Positions 1 to 7,844 of a stretch of DNA of 64,000 nt are shown here, piece after piece. A model generated the notes under the pieces. That model had not been told where the DNA came from. It ran no database searches and saw only the letters and a program-made list of their open reading frames with translations. Made by a program: the position numbers and the translations under genes. The stretch lies in NCBI GenBank assembly GCA_945939115.1, contig CAMEVC010000006.1:1-64000 (forward strand). Reading direction: 5' to 3'. This DNA comes from an uncultured Eubacterium sp. (GTDB lineage: Bacteria > Bacillota > Clostridia > Lachnospirales > Lachnospiraceae). Numbering within the stretch: position 1 is the stretch's first letter; each line of letters begins with the position of its first letter.

Positions 1-23
1 AGCTGTTCATTAGTAAACGCCAT
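1..23 (-). CDS. ThiF/MoeB/HesA-like adenylyltransferase (N-terminal fragment)
   Basis: Only the first seven codons are inside the window; they read M-A-F-T-N-E-Q-L, the usual opening of HesA/MoeB/ThiF E1-like enzymes. The ATG overlaps the TAA of the ThiS-like gene (TAATG), so the two are translationally coupled. Family knowledge: such enzymes adenylate the C-terminal glycine of ThiS/MoaD-type carriers so that sulfur can be attached. The assignment rests on the start motif and on the neighbour, because the ATP-binding and zinc motifs lie outside the window. Confidence 0.6.
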
Positions 24-232
24 TAGTATGCTCCTCCTCCCATGAAATATAAGAATTCTACTGCATCTCCATCTTTTAATTTCGTTGTCTCGAATTCATC
101 TCTTTCCACAAATTCATCATTGAGAGTAACTGTAACATACTCAGCATTCTCAACATTCTCCTTAACTATAAGCTGTGCAATAGTAAGCTCCTCATCATAA
201 TTCTTCTTGTTTCCTGCAACTGTAATTGTCAT
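23..232 (-). CDS. ThiS/MoaD-like sulfur carrier protein with extended C-terminus
   Basis: A 69-residue beta-grasp protein. The start has a GGAGG site seven bases upstream. The C-terminus reads M-G-G-G-A-Y (residues 64-69). In the ThiS/MoaD family the diglycine is normally the very end and becomes a thiocarboxylate; here one or two residues follow it, so a peptidase would have to trim the tail first. Known precedents are CysO (trimmed by Mec+) and HcyS of Wolinella (trimmed by a JAMM protease). Lying between a thioredoxin-like gene and a ThiF-like gene, in an operon with sulfite reductase and MetY, it is probably a sulfide donor for homocysteine synthesis rather than for thiamine. Confidence 0.85.
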   Translation of the reverse strand: MTITVAGNKKNYDEELTIAQLIVKENVENAEYVTVTLNDEFVERDEFETTKLKDGDAVEFLYFMGGGAY

Positions 233-252
233 TTTACTTCCTCCCTCATCAA

Positions 253-573
253 TTAATTAATTTTCCCTTCAAACAATCCAAGAAGTGCATCTAAAGTCGT
301 CTTTCCTGTAAGTCTGCCAATCTCCTCTCCCTTGTCAAAGGCGATAAATGTAGGTGCTGACAGCACTTCATACTCTGATGCAAGCGCATCATCAAAATTA
401 ACATTTACCTTATAGACATTAAGCTTTCCTTCATAATCATCCTCAATGTCTCCAACTATTCCCGCCATCATCTTGCATGGTATGCAGGAATCCGAATAGA
501 AATCCACTAAAACCGGGAGTTCTGACTTAAGCACCAACTCCTCAAAGTTCTCTGCGTTAGCTCTTACCGCCAT
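253..573 (-). CDS. Thioredoxin-like protein with CIPC active site
   Basis: A 106-residue thioredoxin fold. The redox motif is C30-I-P-C33 instead of the CGPC of housekeeping thioredoxins, and the cis-proline loop S-A-P-T-F is present (P74). The start chosen is the ATG with GAGGTGACA just upstream; a longer reading frame has no ribosome site. It sits between tusA-like and thiS-like genes in the sulfur operon, so it may keep TusA, sulfite reductase or the carrier reduced, or act as their disulfide reductase. The altered dipeptide usually shifts redox potential. General thioredoxin function in electron supply is the alternative. Confidence 0.85.
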   Translation of the reverse strand: MAVRANAENFEELVLKSELPVLVDFYSDSCIPCKMMAGIVGDIEDDYEGKLNVYKVNVNFDDALASEYEVLSAPTFIAFDKGEEIGRLTGKTTLDALLGLFEGKIN

Positions 574-611
574 TGTCACCTCTTTCCGCGCGGATATATA
601 TCCACACAATT

Positions 612-866
612 TTATTCGTCCTCGTCTTCTACCTTCCTTACAATGAGTACATAGGTTCCGTCCTCATTGGCAGTAAGCTTTAATATCTGGTGTCCCTCTT
701 CTTTTATGCTTCTTGGAACATTCTGGACAGGCTCTCCGTCATTCATTCTTATAGCCAGTATCTGCCCGTCATCTAACTCTTCCAGTGCCACCTTTGCCTT
801 AACAAATGTTGTTGGGCAGACCACATCAGTAATATCCACAGTATCATCAATCTCAAAATCAGCCAT
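612..866 (-). CDS. TusA-like sulfurtransferase
   Basis: An 84-residue SirA/TusA-fold protein. The single cysteine C17 lies in the V-V-C-P-T-T motif, matching the CPxP active-site motif except for the final proline. TusA proteins accept persulfide sulfur on this cysteine and pass it to a partner. The start overlaps the end of the sulfite reductase gene by 8 bases, indicating coupling, and the thioredoxin-like gene follows closely. In this operon it could shuttle sulfur from sulfite reduction to the ThiS-like carrier. The acidic tail (E-D-E-D-E) is not family-typical. Confidence 0.85.
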   Translation of the reverse strand: MADFEIDDTVDITDVVCPTTFVKAKVALEELDDGQILAIRMNDGEPVQNVPRSIKEEGHQILKLTANEDGTYVLIVRKVEDEDE

Positions 867-1725
867 TGTATGCCTCCTTTATCTTCTTATAGAATTCCTC
901 TCTTCCAACTCTGTCCAGCGTGAACTTAAATCTTTCACTCGGCTTTGCATTATCTTCAAAGAACTGGATTGCTGCATCGCACACTCTGAAAAGCTGTTCC
1001 TCACTTCTTATCAGAGGAAGCGGTGTCTCACCTTTACATATAGCATTACCAAATGTTCCTGCAAATGAAATGATATATGCCGAAGGAGCATCCCACGCAT
1101 CTGTAGGACAGGACTTAGCGCATCTTCCGCAGTAATTACATTTATCATAATTCACTCTGACCTTGCCATTCTCCATCGTGATGGCCTCTGTCCGGCATGC
1201 CTTCTCGCACACACCGCAGCCAATACATTTGCCCTCAATCCACTTAACATCAGCAGCGCCCTTGATACCAACATCATTCTCCTCTGCCTTAAGACAGTTA
1301 TTCTGGCATCCGGTAACACCGAACTTGAATTTGTGTGGAAGCTCCCTTCCAAAATATCTTTCATCAAGCTTTACTGCAATATCATATGTGTCAATATTGC
1401 CGCTTGGACAGATTGTGTTGCCCTGACAGGCTGTGACTGTACGGACTCTTGGACCGCACACCCCGGGTCTGCATCCTCCCTCAGCCAGCTTATCCTTAAC
1501 AGCATCAATATCCTTAAGCTTAATAAATGGAATCTCAACGCCCTGACGGGATGTAAGATGAACATGTCCGTCTCCATATTCCTTTGCAACCTCAGCAATC
1601 TTTATAAGATTCTCTGCTGTAAGATACCCTCCTACAACTGCAAGACGAAGTGAAAAATTATTCTTCTGCTTCTGTCTCATAAATCCGCCCTTCTTAAGTG
1701 TTGCATAATCAACTTTCTCTGCCAT
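859..1725 (-). CDS. Siroheme sulfite reductase fused to 2x[4Fe-4S] ferredoxin (AsrC-like)
   Basis: A 288-residue single-chain reductase. Residues 1-160 form a sulfite/nitrite reductase half repeat with the siroheme-[4Fe-4S] ligands C100-x5-C106 and C140-x3-C144. Residues 165-210 are a bacterial ferredoxin domain with two CxxCxxCxxxC sets (C167/170/173/177 and C196/199/202/206). The architecture resembles AsrC of anaerobic sulfite reductase and short assimilatory reductases of anaerobes. It would reduce sulfite to sulfide using reduced ferredoxin. A GGAG site lies seven bases before the ATG. Its place directly after metY indicates assimilation, not respiration; asrA and asrB are absent. Confidence 0.88.
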   Translation of the reverse strand: MAEKVDYATLKKGGFMRQKQKNNFSLRLAVVGGYLTAENLIKIAEVAKEYGDGHVHLTSRQGVEIPFIKLKDIDAVKDKLAEGGCRPGVCGPRVRTVTACQGNTICPSGNIDTYDIAVKLDERYFGRELPHKFKFGVTGCQNNCLKAEENDVGIKGAADVKWIEGKCIGCGVCEKACRTEAITMENGKVRVNYDKCNYCGRCAKSCPTDAWDAPSAYIISFAGTFGNAICKGETPLPLIRSEEQLFRVCDAAIQFFEDNAKPSERFKFTLDRVGREEFYKKIKEAYNG

Positions 1726-1766
1726 AACATTTCTCCTTATCCTGTATATATTTATCTTATATATAT

Positions 1767-2996
1767 CTATGTTGAGGACTCTATTGCTGCTCTGAAATCT
1801 TCTTTCAAATCCTCAATATCCTCTATCCCCACGCTGACACGTATCAGGTCATCATACACTCCTGAGGCTTCCCTTTCCTCTTCACTTAGGTGGAGGGCAA
1901 TTGTGGAGGCCGGATGGATTACCAGCGTTTTAGTATCGCCAATATTAGAAACAATAAGAGGTATCTTTAATGAATTAATTATCTTAAATGCTCTCTGTCT
2001 GCTTCCAACCCGGAATGTTATTATTGCCCCGTAGCCTTTACAAAACTGTTTTCTTGCCACCTCATAGTATGGACTGGATTCAAGCCCCGGATAATTAACG
2101 GTTATTCCGTTCAATGTATCAAGAAACTCTGCAAGTTCCAGAGCATTGCGGCAATGTCTCTCCATTCTCAGCCCCAGTGTCTCAAGACCGATATTGTTAA
2201 GAAAAGCATTCTGTGGAGCAATACATCCACCCGTATTTCTGAACAAACCATTACGAAGCTTAATTATATATGCCATAGGTCCGAATTTCAAATACGGCTT
2301 AAGCCCCGGATATTTCTCTGCATTAAATTTAAATTTGCCGCTGTATGTAAGAATACCGCTTATTGCGCTGCTGCTTCCATTAATGTACTTGGAAGAAGAA
2401 TTCACGACAACATCCGCTCCTAATGTAATAGGCTGTGCCAGGTACGGTGTTGATACAGTGTTATCAACTACCATAAGCACACCATGTTTATGTGCCACAC
2501 CGGCAACCGCTTCTATATCAGTCACATCAAGCTTAGGATTACCTATTGTCTCGGCAAATACCACTCTCGTTCTGTCTGTTATCAGTTCTTCGAAACATTC
2601 CGGTCTGTTATCTTTAACGTATTTAACCGTTATACCAAAGCTTTTAAAATCTTCAAATAATTCAACTGTACCGCCATACAACCCGCAGGACGCAACAATT
2701 TCATCCCCCTGCACTACAACATTTGCAATTGAATTAAATATAGCCGCCATTCCTGAGGAACACGCAACACTGGAAAATCCCTTTTCGAGTTTAGTCACTC
2801 TTTTTTCAAATGCCTCCGTTGTAGGATTATTAATTCTTGTATATGAAAAACCCATTGCCCTGTTGTCAAATATCTCACCCAGCTCCTCAGCGCTCTCATG
2901 CTTAAATGCACTGGATTGATATATAGGAACAAGTGTCGCCCCATTGGGATATTGGTCTACCCCCTCATGAAGCAATGCTGTATTAAATCCACTCAT
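1767..2996 (-). CDS. metY: O-acetylhomoserine sulfhydrylase / Cys-Met PLP enzyme (MetY-like)
   Basis: A 409-residue member of the Cys/Met metabolism PLP family. The cofactor lysine is in S-S-K-Y (about K203) and the pyridine-binding aspartate in V-V-D-N-T (about D178). The start is the ATG eight bases after AAGGAGG, not the longer in-frame ATG at 3056. The family replaces the acetyl or succinyl group of an activated homoserine with sulfide, giving homocysteine. It is the first gene of the sulfur operon. Cystathionine gamma-synthase or methionine gamma-lyase activity is possible on sequence alone; the adjacent sulfite reductase and sulfur carrier favour sulfhydrylation. Confidence 0.85.
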   Translation of the reverse strand: MSGFNTALLHEGVDQYPNGATLVPIYQSSAFKHESAEELGEIFDNRAMGFSYTRINNPTTEAFEKRVTKLEKGFSSVACSSGMAAIFNSIANVVVQGDEIVASCGLYGGTVELFEDFKSFGITVKYVKDNRPECFEELITDRTRVVFAETIGNPKLDVTDIEAVAGVAHKHGVLMVVDNTVSTPYLAQPITLGADVVVNSSSKYINGSSSAISGILTYSGKFKFNAEKYPGLKPYLKFGPMAYIIKLRNGLFRNTGGCIAPQNAFLNNIGLETLGLRMERHCRNALELAEFLDTLNGITVNYPGLESSPYYEVARKQFCKGYGAIITFRVGSRQRAFKIINSLKIPLIVSNIGDTKTLVIHPASTIALHLSEEEREASGVYDDLIRVSVGIEDIEDLKEDFRAAIESST

Positions 2997-3135
2997 ACAT
3001 CCTCCTTGTTTTACCTGCCCTTCAATAATTACCATTAAGATAGGGTAAGCATTCATGCATATGATGAACTGTTCATATAGTAAACCCTTTTACCTACTAT
3101 GTCAATATGTTATTGGGATTTTTTGTAAAATATAT

Positions 3136-3182
3136 TAAAAAAAAATCATACCAAACCTCCAATTGAAAAGATTTGGTATGAA
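3136..3182 (-). terminator. Intrinsic terminator after the Rrf2 gene
   Basis: Arms TCATACCAAA and TTTGGTATGA form a stem and are followed on the minus strand by a run of nine T. It lies between the Rrf2 gene and metY, so the sulfur operon probably has its own promoter in 3000-3135. Confidence 0.85.
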
Positions 3183-3194
3183 TTATCCATGCTT

Positions 3195-3626
3195 TTAAAT
3201 AATATAACTGTCTATACCTGAGTTAGAATTTACAAGGTCTGCAATTGTAATTCCTTCAAAATAATCATTGACAAGCTTCTCGAAATTCTCCCACATATGC
3301 AGGGTCTTACACTCTGCAATCTTAGGGCATCTGTTCGGCTTCTTCTCAAGACAGGCAACAGGAGCAAGCGAGCCCTCCGTTACAAGAAGAACACTTAATA
3401 CAGTGTATTCTTCAGGATTGCGTGCCAGCTTGTAACCGCCTCCCTTTCCCCTTAAGGAAATCAGGAACTCATTCTTACTCAGCGTAGCAACAATAGCCTC
3501 CAGATATTTCTCAGATATATCCTGTCTTGTTGCGATATCCATAAGTGGAATAAATTCGCCTGTGTTGTGTTCAGCCAGGTCAATCATAACCCTCAATGCG
3601 TATCTTCCCTTTGTCGAAATCTTCAT
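3195..3626 (-). CDS. Rrf2-family regulator with candidate Fe-S cysteines (IscR/CymR-like)
   Basis: A 143-residue winged-helix regulator opening with M-K-I-S-T-K-G-R-Y-A, characteristic of Rrf2 proteins. Three cysteines (C92, C100, C106) sit where IscR carries its [2Fe-2S] ligands (C92, C98, C104), so it may sense iron-sulfur or cysteine status. The start follows a GAGG site; the longer frame upstream lacks one. It precedes the metY operon on the same strand with a terminator between. In Firmicutes CymR, a relative, represses sulfur assimilation, so control of the metY-thiS operon is a reasonable inference. Confidence 0.88.
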   Translation of the reverse strand: MKISTKGRYALRVMIDLAEHNTGEFIPLMDIATRQDISEKYLEAIVATLSKNEFLISLRGKGGGYKLARNPEEYTVLSVLLVTEGSLAPVACLEKKPNRCPKIAECKTLHMWENFEKLVNDYFEGITIADLVNSNSGIDSYII

Positions 3627-3735
3627 ATACGTAACCTCATTTCTATAATATATTATTACTAAAATGTATCCCGCCTCTTCAAGCATACCTTATCACAATG
3701 TTTATATCTTTTTCAAGTATTATTTTAATATAATG

Positions 3736-5421
3736 TCATTCCGGGATACTGGCTGCAACACAAAGTTCTCCCCAGCCTCTTGCCGAATCCGGCCAGATTC
3801 CTCCGGTTCGGGTTGCCCCTCTTATAAGATACGCCTTTACCTTCTCTCCGAACATATCTGCATCATTACCCTTAACAATCCCCCATTCCATCAGCATTGC
3901 TGCCGCTCCCGTTACCATCGGTGCAGCAAAGGATGTTCCGGTGACATATTTCTCTAATTGTCCCGGAATTCTAATATTCACTCCCGGTGCCGTTATATCA
4001 GGCTTTGCATATAATATCAGACTGTTATCTACTGTCACTCCCCTTCCCGAAAAAACAGCTGCACTCCCCGGAACTATTCCTGTAGCCCCAACACATATTC
4101 CGCGTCTTGATGTAGATGGAATTGTAAATGTATACTCCGGCGAAGGCCTCAGAAATCCTGTAGCCCCGCTTAATGTCACTACTGATGGAAGCCATATATT
4201 GTAGGTGCCATCCACAATTTCCCCTGCACTGAACCTTATATTCCATATGCCGGGGGTAATATATCCAGAACTCGCGGCTATTGCCGTATATATTTCTTCT
4301 TCCATATAGAAAGGTCCCGGTCCGTATGCCCCTGTCACAAGCTGCATATTGTTAAAATCCACTTCCTGAAATCCTGCATTTATATCACTTATGACAATTC
4401 TTTCTCCTGTTGGTGCAAAAAGCTCTATAACACACTTATCCATGAATCTTTTCCATATCTGGATACTTATCTGGGTCTCATAGTCTCCTATTGCCAGTTC
4501 AACATTCTGAACAGAATAATTATCAAGCTTTCCAAGATAATGAGTTCGCCCCTCGCCCTCGTTACCCGCTCCAATGCATACACTGCATCTGTATGTGCCA
4601 CAGCAGTCGTCTATAAACATCTCAAATATTGAATTGCCCTCGTGATTGCCGTAATTACCTCCATAGCTTATATTTACAGCAACAGGCTGGCCATATTCAA
4701 TTGCTTTTCTTATACAGTAATCCAGACCACGCATTAACTGTGTTGTCCTGATAAACGGTTCTCCTCCTGCATTTCCAAGCCTCACAATAATTATATCCGC
4801 ATCGGATGCAACACCTTCGTTTCCACATGCAATAACCGCCACTTCATTTCCATGTCCGGCTCTGTCTGCTGCCGGGAGAAACCTTGTTCTTCCCTGCCTG
4901 TAATCTTCAAGTGAAGCGTTAATCTCATCCGAATCATACCTTATATCCGTTCCCTGATCCCATATTGCCTTGATTCTTGTTGTTCCATCCTCATTGAGAA
5001 ACTCATCATCAGCTATATCAATACCTGTATCAATTACCGCAACAAGTACTCCCCTGCCAGTAACACCCTTATAGGGAGTTCTTTCAGACTTAGCGAGATT
5101 AACACAGGCCTCCGATTTAGCTGCATATAATTCAGAATACATAGCCTTAGGCTTCTCCATATATATAATCTCCGGTGCCTCTGCAATCTGCTCAATATCC
5201 TGTATCGTGCCACGGATAATCCAGTAACCACACAGCAGTTCAATAAACTGGGTCTCTGTAAACACACTGCTTAAATACTGTATCCCCGCTGCCGTCTTTA
5301 CCACAACCTCCCATGTTCTGTCACTCTCATTAAACCCGGCACTAAGATCAGGTATCTGCCTTCTAAAATCCTCATCTGAATTAATACTTATCTGTAATAG
5401 ATTCTCTATTCTTGGATTCAT
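3736..5421 (-). CDS. Subtilisin-family S8 serine protease, Csp-like
   Basis: A 561-residue subtilase without a signal peptide. An N-terminal prodomain-like segment (1-110) is followed by the catalytic Asp in V-I-D-T-G (D131), His in A-G-H-G-N (H190), the oxyanion Asn in G-A-G-N-E-G, and Ser in G-T-S-F-A-A-P (S497). About 130 residues inserted between the oxyanion and serine blocks match the jelly-roll insert of clostridial CspB/CspC spore-germination proteases. The full triad suggests an active enzyme. The role could be germination or intracellular proteolysis; no germination genes are adjacent. Confidence 0.85.
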   Translation of the reverse strand: MNPRIENLLQISINSDEDFRRQIPDLSAGFNESDRTWEVVVKTAAGIQYLSSVFTETQFIELLCGYWIIRGTIQDIEQIAEAPEIIYMEKPKAMYSELYAAKSEACVNLAKSERTPYKGVTGRGVLVAVIDTGIDIADDEFLNEDGTTRIKAIWDQGTDIRYDSDEINASLEDYRQGRTRFLPAADRAGHGNEVAVIACGNEGVASDADIIIVRLGNAGGEPFIRTTQLMRGLDYCIRKAIEYGQPVAVNISYGGNYGNHEGNSIFEMFIDDCCGTYRCSVCIGAGNEGEGRTHYLGKLDNYSVQNVELAIGDYETQISIQIWKRFMDKCVIELFAPTGERIVISDINAGFQEVDFNNMQLVTGAYGPGPFYMEEEIYTAIAASSGYITPGIWNIRFSAGEIVDGTYNIWLPSVVTLSGATGFLRPSPEYTFTIPSTSRRGICVGATGIVPGSAAVFSGRGVTVDNSLILYAKPDITAPGVNIRIPGQLEKYVTGTSFAAPMVTGAAAMLMEWGIVKGNDADMFGEKVKAYLIRGATRTGGIWPDSARGWGELCVAASIPE

Positions 5422-5485
5422 ACAAACAACCGCTTCCGGTATGCTGATTATTCAATATGTATGCCTGCAAAATACCACACATGAC

Positions 5486-5535
5486 ACAAACAGGCTGTTA
5501 TACCCGGTTTCCCGCAATATAAACAGCCTGTTTAA
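5486..5535 (-). terminator. Terminator after the zinc-ribbon membrane protein gene
   Basis: Inverted repeat AAACAGGCTGTT / AACAGCCTGTTT begins directly after the stop codon of the 5536-5940 gene. The following T-tract is weak (TTTGTGT), so termination efficiency is uncertain. Confidence 0.6.
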
Positions 5536-5940
5536 TCATGTCTTCTTAATAAATTCTATACGGCACTTAGGACACTTAATACTTATCCTTCCCTTTCCCT
5601 TAGGGACTCTTATCTTCTGCCCGCAGCTTGGACACTTGAAAATCCTGTGTGTCTTACTGTCCTTAATACGTGCCCTTAACTGATTGAACTTAGTCATGCA
5701 TCTATAATGATACTTCATGTACTTCTCGTTCTCAGCGCTTCTTCTTGATATATTTCTGGAGAACATCCTGTAATATATATACACAATCCCCACAAGTGCT
5801 ATTGTATATAATAATCTGTTATGAAGAAAAAATGTAATAATAATCAGTGCAAGAACTACATATGATAAGAATCTGGAAAGCTGGTCCATACCGTATCTTC
5901 CATACATAAATCTGGAAAAACTCTGTCTGAATCTATTCAT
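5536..5940 (-). CDS. Small membrane protein with C-terminal zinc ribbon
   Basis: About 134 residues. Two hydrophobic segments lie near residues 24-60, then a basic linker, then a zinc-ribbon-like end with two CPxC knuckles (C-P-S-C and C-P-K-C) separated by a basic loop. I chose the start M-N-R-F; the reading frame is open further upstream but without a clear ribosome site. The function is not recognised. Similar architectures occur in Firmicute membrane proteins of unknown role. It is the distal gene of the folT-folC-yfcE unit or a separate transcript; about 100 bases separate it from the phosphodiesterase gene. Confidence 0.7.
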   Translation of the reverse strand: MNRFRQSFSRFMYGRYGMDQLSRFLSYVVLALIIITFFLHNRLLYTIALVGIVYIYYRMFSRNISRRSAENEKYMKYHYRCMTKFNQLRARIKDSKTHRIFKCPSCGQKIRVPKGKGRISIKCPKCRIEFIKKT

Positions 5941-6038
5941 AACCCATATAATTCCCTTTCTGTATATTGAAGTATAAACATCAACACACATATGGTATCA
6001 TACCTGCTGATAAATTCAATTAAAAATGTATTAAATCT

Positions 6039-6584
6039 TTATTCATATTCCATATACACTTCGCCATCCAGATTCTTCCAATAGAACTTGTCTGTGAGAA
6101 TCATATAACTGTGCTCTGAACCCTCCTTCGGAATTGATACCGAACCTGGATTCATATAAATATAATTGTCTCTCTTCTCACACTTTGGCACATGCGTATG
6201 TCCACACAGAAGAATATCATTATCCTTTAGCGCCGGAATATTCTTTTCATCCAGCTTATGTCCATGCGCAAGAACAATATCCCTTTCATTAAAAGACACA
6301 TAGGCCTGTTCCGCAAGGACATTAAAGTCAAGCACCATCTGGTCTACCTCTGTATCACAGTTGCCACGCACACATATAATCTCATTCCTCAGAGGATTGA
6401 GCATGGCAATTACCTCCTTAGGTGCATACTCCTTTGGCAGATCATTTCTTGGTCCATGATAAAGAATATCTCCAAGAAGAATAAGCCTGTCCGCCTTCTC
6501 CTCCTCGTATCTTTCAAGCAGCTTTCTGCAGTAATATGCCGAGCCGTGTATATCCGATGCAATCATCAGTTTCTTCATACCCAT
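6039..6584 (-). CDS. yfcE: YfcE-like metallophosphodiesterase
   Basis: A calcineurin-like phosphoesterase of about 181 residues. All metal-binding blocks are visible: S-D-I-H-G near the N-terminus, L-L-G-D-I-L-Y-H-G-P, V-R-G-N-C-D, L-A-H-G-H and C-G-H-T-H. The match to YfcE is over its full length. YfcE hydrolyses small phosphodiesters in vitro; its physiological substrate is unknown. Three in-frame ATGs lie close together; the middle one has the best spacing (8 bases) to AGAGG. It starts soon after folC ends and is probably cotranscribed with it. Confidence 0.9.
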   Translation of the reverse strand: MGMKKLMIASDIHGSAYYCRKLLERYEEEKADRLILLGDILYHGPRNDLPKEYAPKEVIAMLNPLRNEIICVRGNCDTEVDQMVLDFNVLAEQAYVSFNERDIVLAHGHKLDEKNIPALKDNDILLCGHTHVPKCEKRDNYIYMNPGSVSIPKEGSEHSYMILTDKFYWKNLDGEVYMEYE

Positions 6585-6608
6585 CACCATTTCCTCTCAT
6601 AAGTTAAT

Positions 6609-7844
6609 TCAGTTATTATCAGTCACAAAATGGCAGACCAGCCGTCTAATCTCTCCGGCCATATACAATGAGCCGAAAGCAAGTACCGGTTCTTTCTTTT
6701 CTGACAGAGCTATCATAACACCTTCAGATATACTTTGCATAGCCCTTGAACATCCTCCGTAAGAATTAATCAGCCTGGATAATTCTTCTGCGGGAAGCGC
6801 TCTGTCACTTTCAGGTGTCACACATATAAATTCTCTTGCATAAGGCATAAGAAGCCTTACCTCATCCTCATAATCCTTGTCCCGAAGAACTCCCATTATA
6901 AATGTAATCTTCTTACCCTTGAGAAACTGTTCAATATTGTCCCTGATTGCCTCAGCGCACTGAAGATTATGCCCGCCATCAAGAATAAACAGAGGTTTTG
7001 AGCATAACACCTCGAATCTTGCAGGCCATGACACATTCATTAATCCTTCCTTTACTGCTTTATCACTAATCCAATAACCTCTGTTATTCAAGGCTTCTAT
7101 GCATGACAAAACGAGCAGAGCATTGTTTACCTGATATCTTCCAACAAGAGGAATCATATATTCTGCTTTATGATATATGAAATGCTGCCCATTCATATCA
7201 GACTGCACTATTGCCACATCGTCAAAATCCGGGAGTATCAGTCTGACATTCCGGTTAAGGCATACATTTTCTACCACATCCGTAACTTCCTTACTTCCGT
7301 CATAACATACGGCTGTGCAACCCTCTTTAATGATACCTGCTTTCACCCCCGCAATCTTTTCGAGAGTGTCGCCAAGATATTCCGTATGTTCAAGACCTAT
7401 ATTGGTTATAACTGCAACCTCTGGAGCCGGAATAACATTGGTGCTGTCAGTAGCACCTCCCATGCCAACCTCCATGATAACAATATCGCAGTTCATTCTT
7501 GTAAAATGTACTATAGCTACAGCTGTCAACAGTTCAAAAGGACTTGGATAGTCTGACATCCTGACAGCCGCATTTTTTACAATATTCTCTGCGGTCTCAT
7601 AATCCTGTGCACTGATATTCTGTCTGTTTACCTGAATCTGCTCTGAGAGACTCTCTAAACATGGAGATGTAAACATTCCCGTCTTAAGACCCGCACATCT
7701 TAATACTGACTCAATCATGGCACATGTACTTCCCTTGCCATTGCTTCCTGCAACATGAACATACTTTAAAGACTTCTGTGGATTGCCAAGCAGTCCCATT
7801 AATTCTGTTATTCTCTCAAGTCCAAGTCTGATCTGTTCAGCCAT
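6609..7844 (-). CDS. folC: Folylpolyglutamate synthase / dihydrofolate synthase
   Basis: A 411-residue Mur-ligase-family enzyme. The P-loop V-A-G-S-N-G-K-G-S-T lies at residues 31-40, followed by the F-T-S-P block that binds folate and the D-G-G-H-N motif of the C-terminal domain. The N-terminus is shorter than usual by roughly 20 residues. It adds glutamates to folates, trapping them in the cell. The start codon overlaps the folT stop (TAATG), so it is translationally coupled to the transporter and under the same tetrahydrofolate riboswitch. Dihydrofolate synthase activity cannot be judged from sequence. Confidence 0.93.
   Translation of the reverse strand: MAEQIRLGLERITELMGLLGNPQKSLKYVHVAGSNGKGSTCAMIESVLRCAGLKTGMFTSPCLESLSEQIQVNRQNISAQDYETAENIVKNAAVRMSDYPSPFELLTAVAIVHFTRMNCDIVIMEVGMGGATDSTNVIPAPEVAVITNIGLEHTEYLGDTLEKIAGVKAGIIKEGCTAVCYDGSKEVTDVVENVCLNRNVRLILPDFDDVAIVQSDMNGQHFIYHKAEYMIPLVGRYQVNNALLVLSCIEALNNRGYWISDKAVKEGLMNVSWPARFEVLCSKPLFILDGGHNLQCAEAIRDNIEQFLKGKKITFIMGVLRDKDYEDEVRLLMPYAREFICVTPESDRALPAEELSRLINSYGGCSRAMQSISEGVMIALSEKKEPVLAFGSLYMAGEIRRLVCHFVTDNN

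Noticed and set aside
23-232. ThiS for thiamine synthesis
   Set aside because: No thiG, thiH or thiE beside it; the tailed C-terminus and the metY/sulfite reductase context fit another role better.
667-1653. Overlapping plus-strand frames opposite the sulfite reductase gene
   Set aside because: They are mirror images of a minus-strand gene with clear motifs, lack ribosome sites and show no recognised domains.
2146-2919. 257-codon open frame on the plus strand opposite metY
   Set aside because: Long only because of codon bias in the opposite strand; hydrophobic composition and no start signal.
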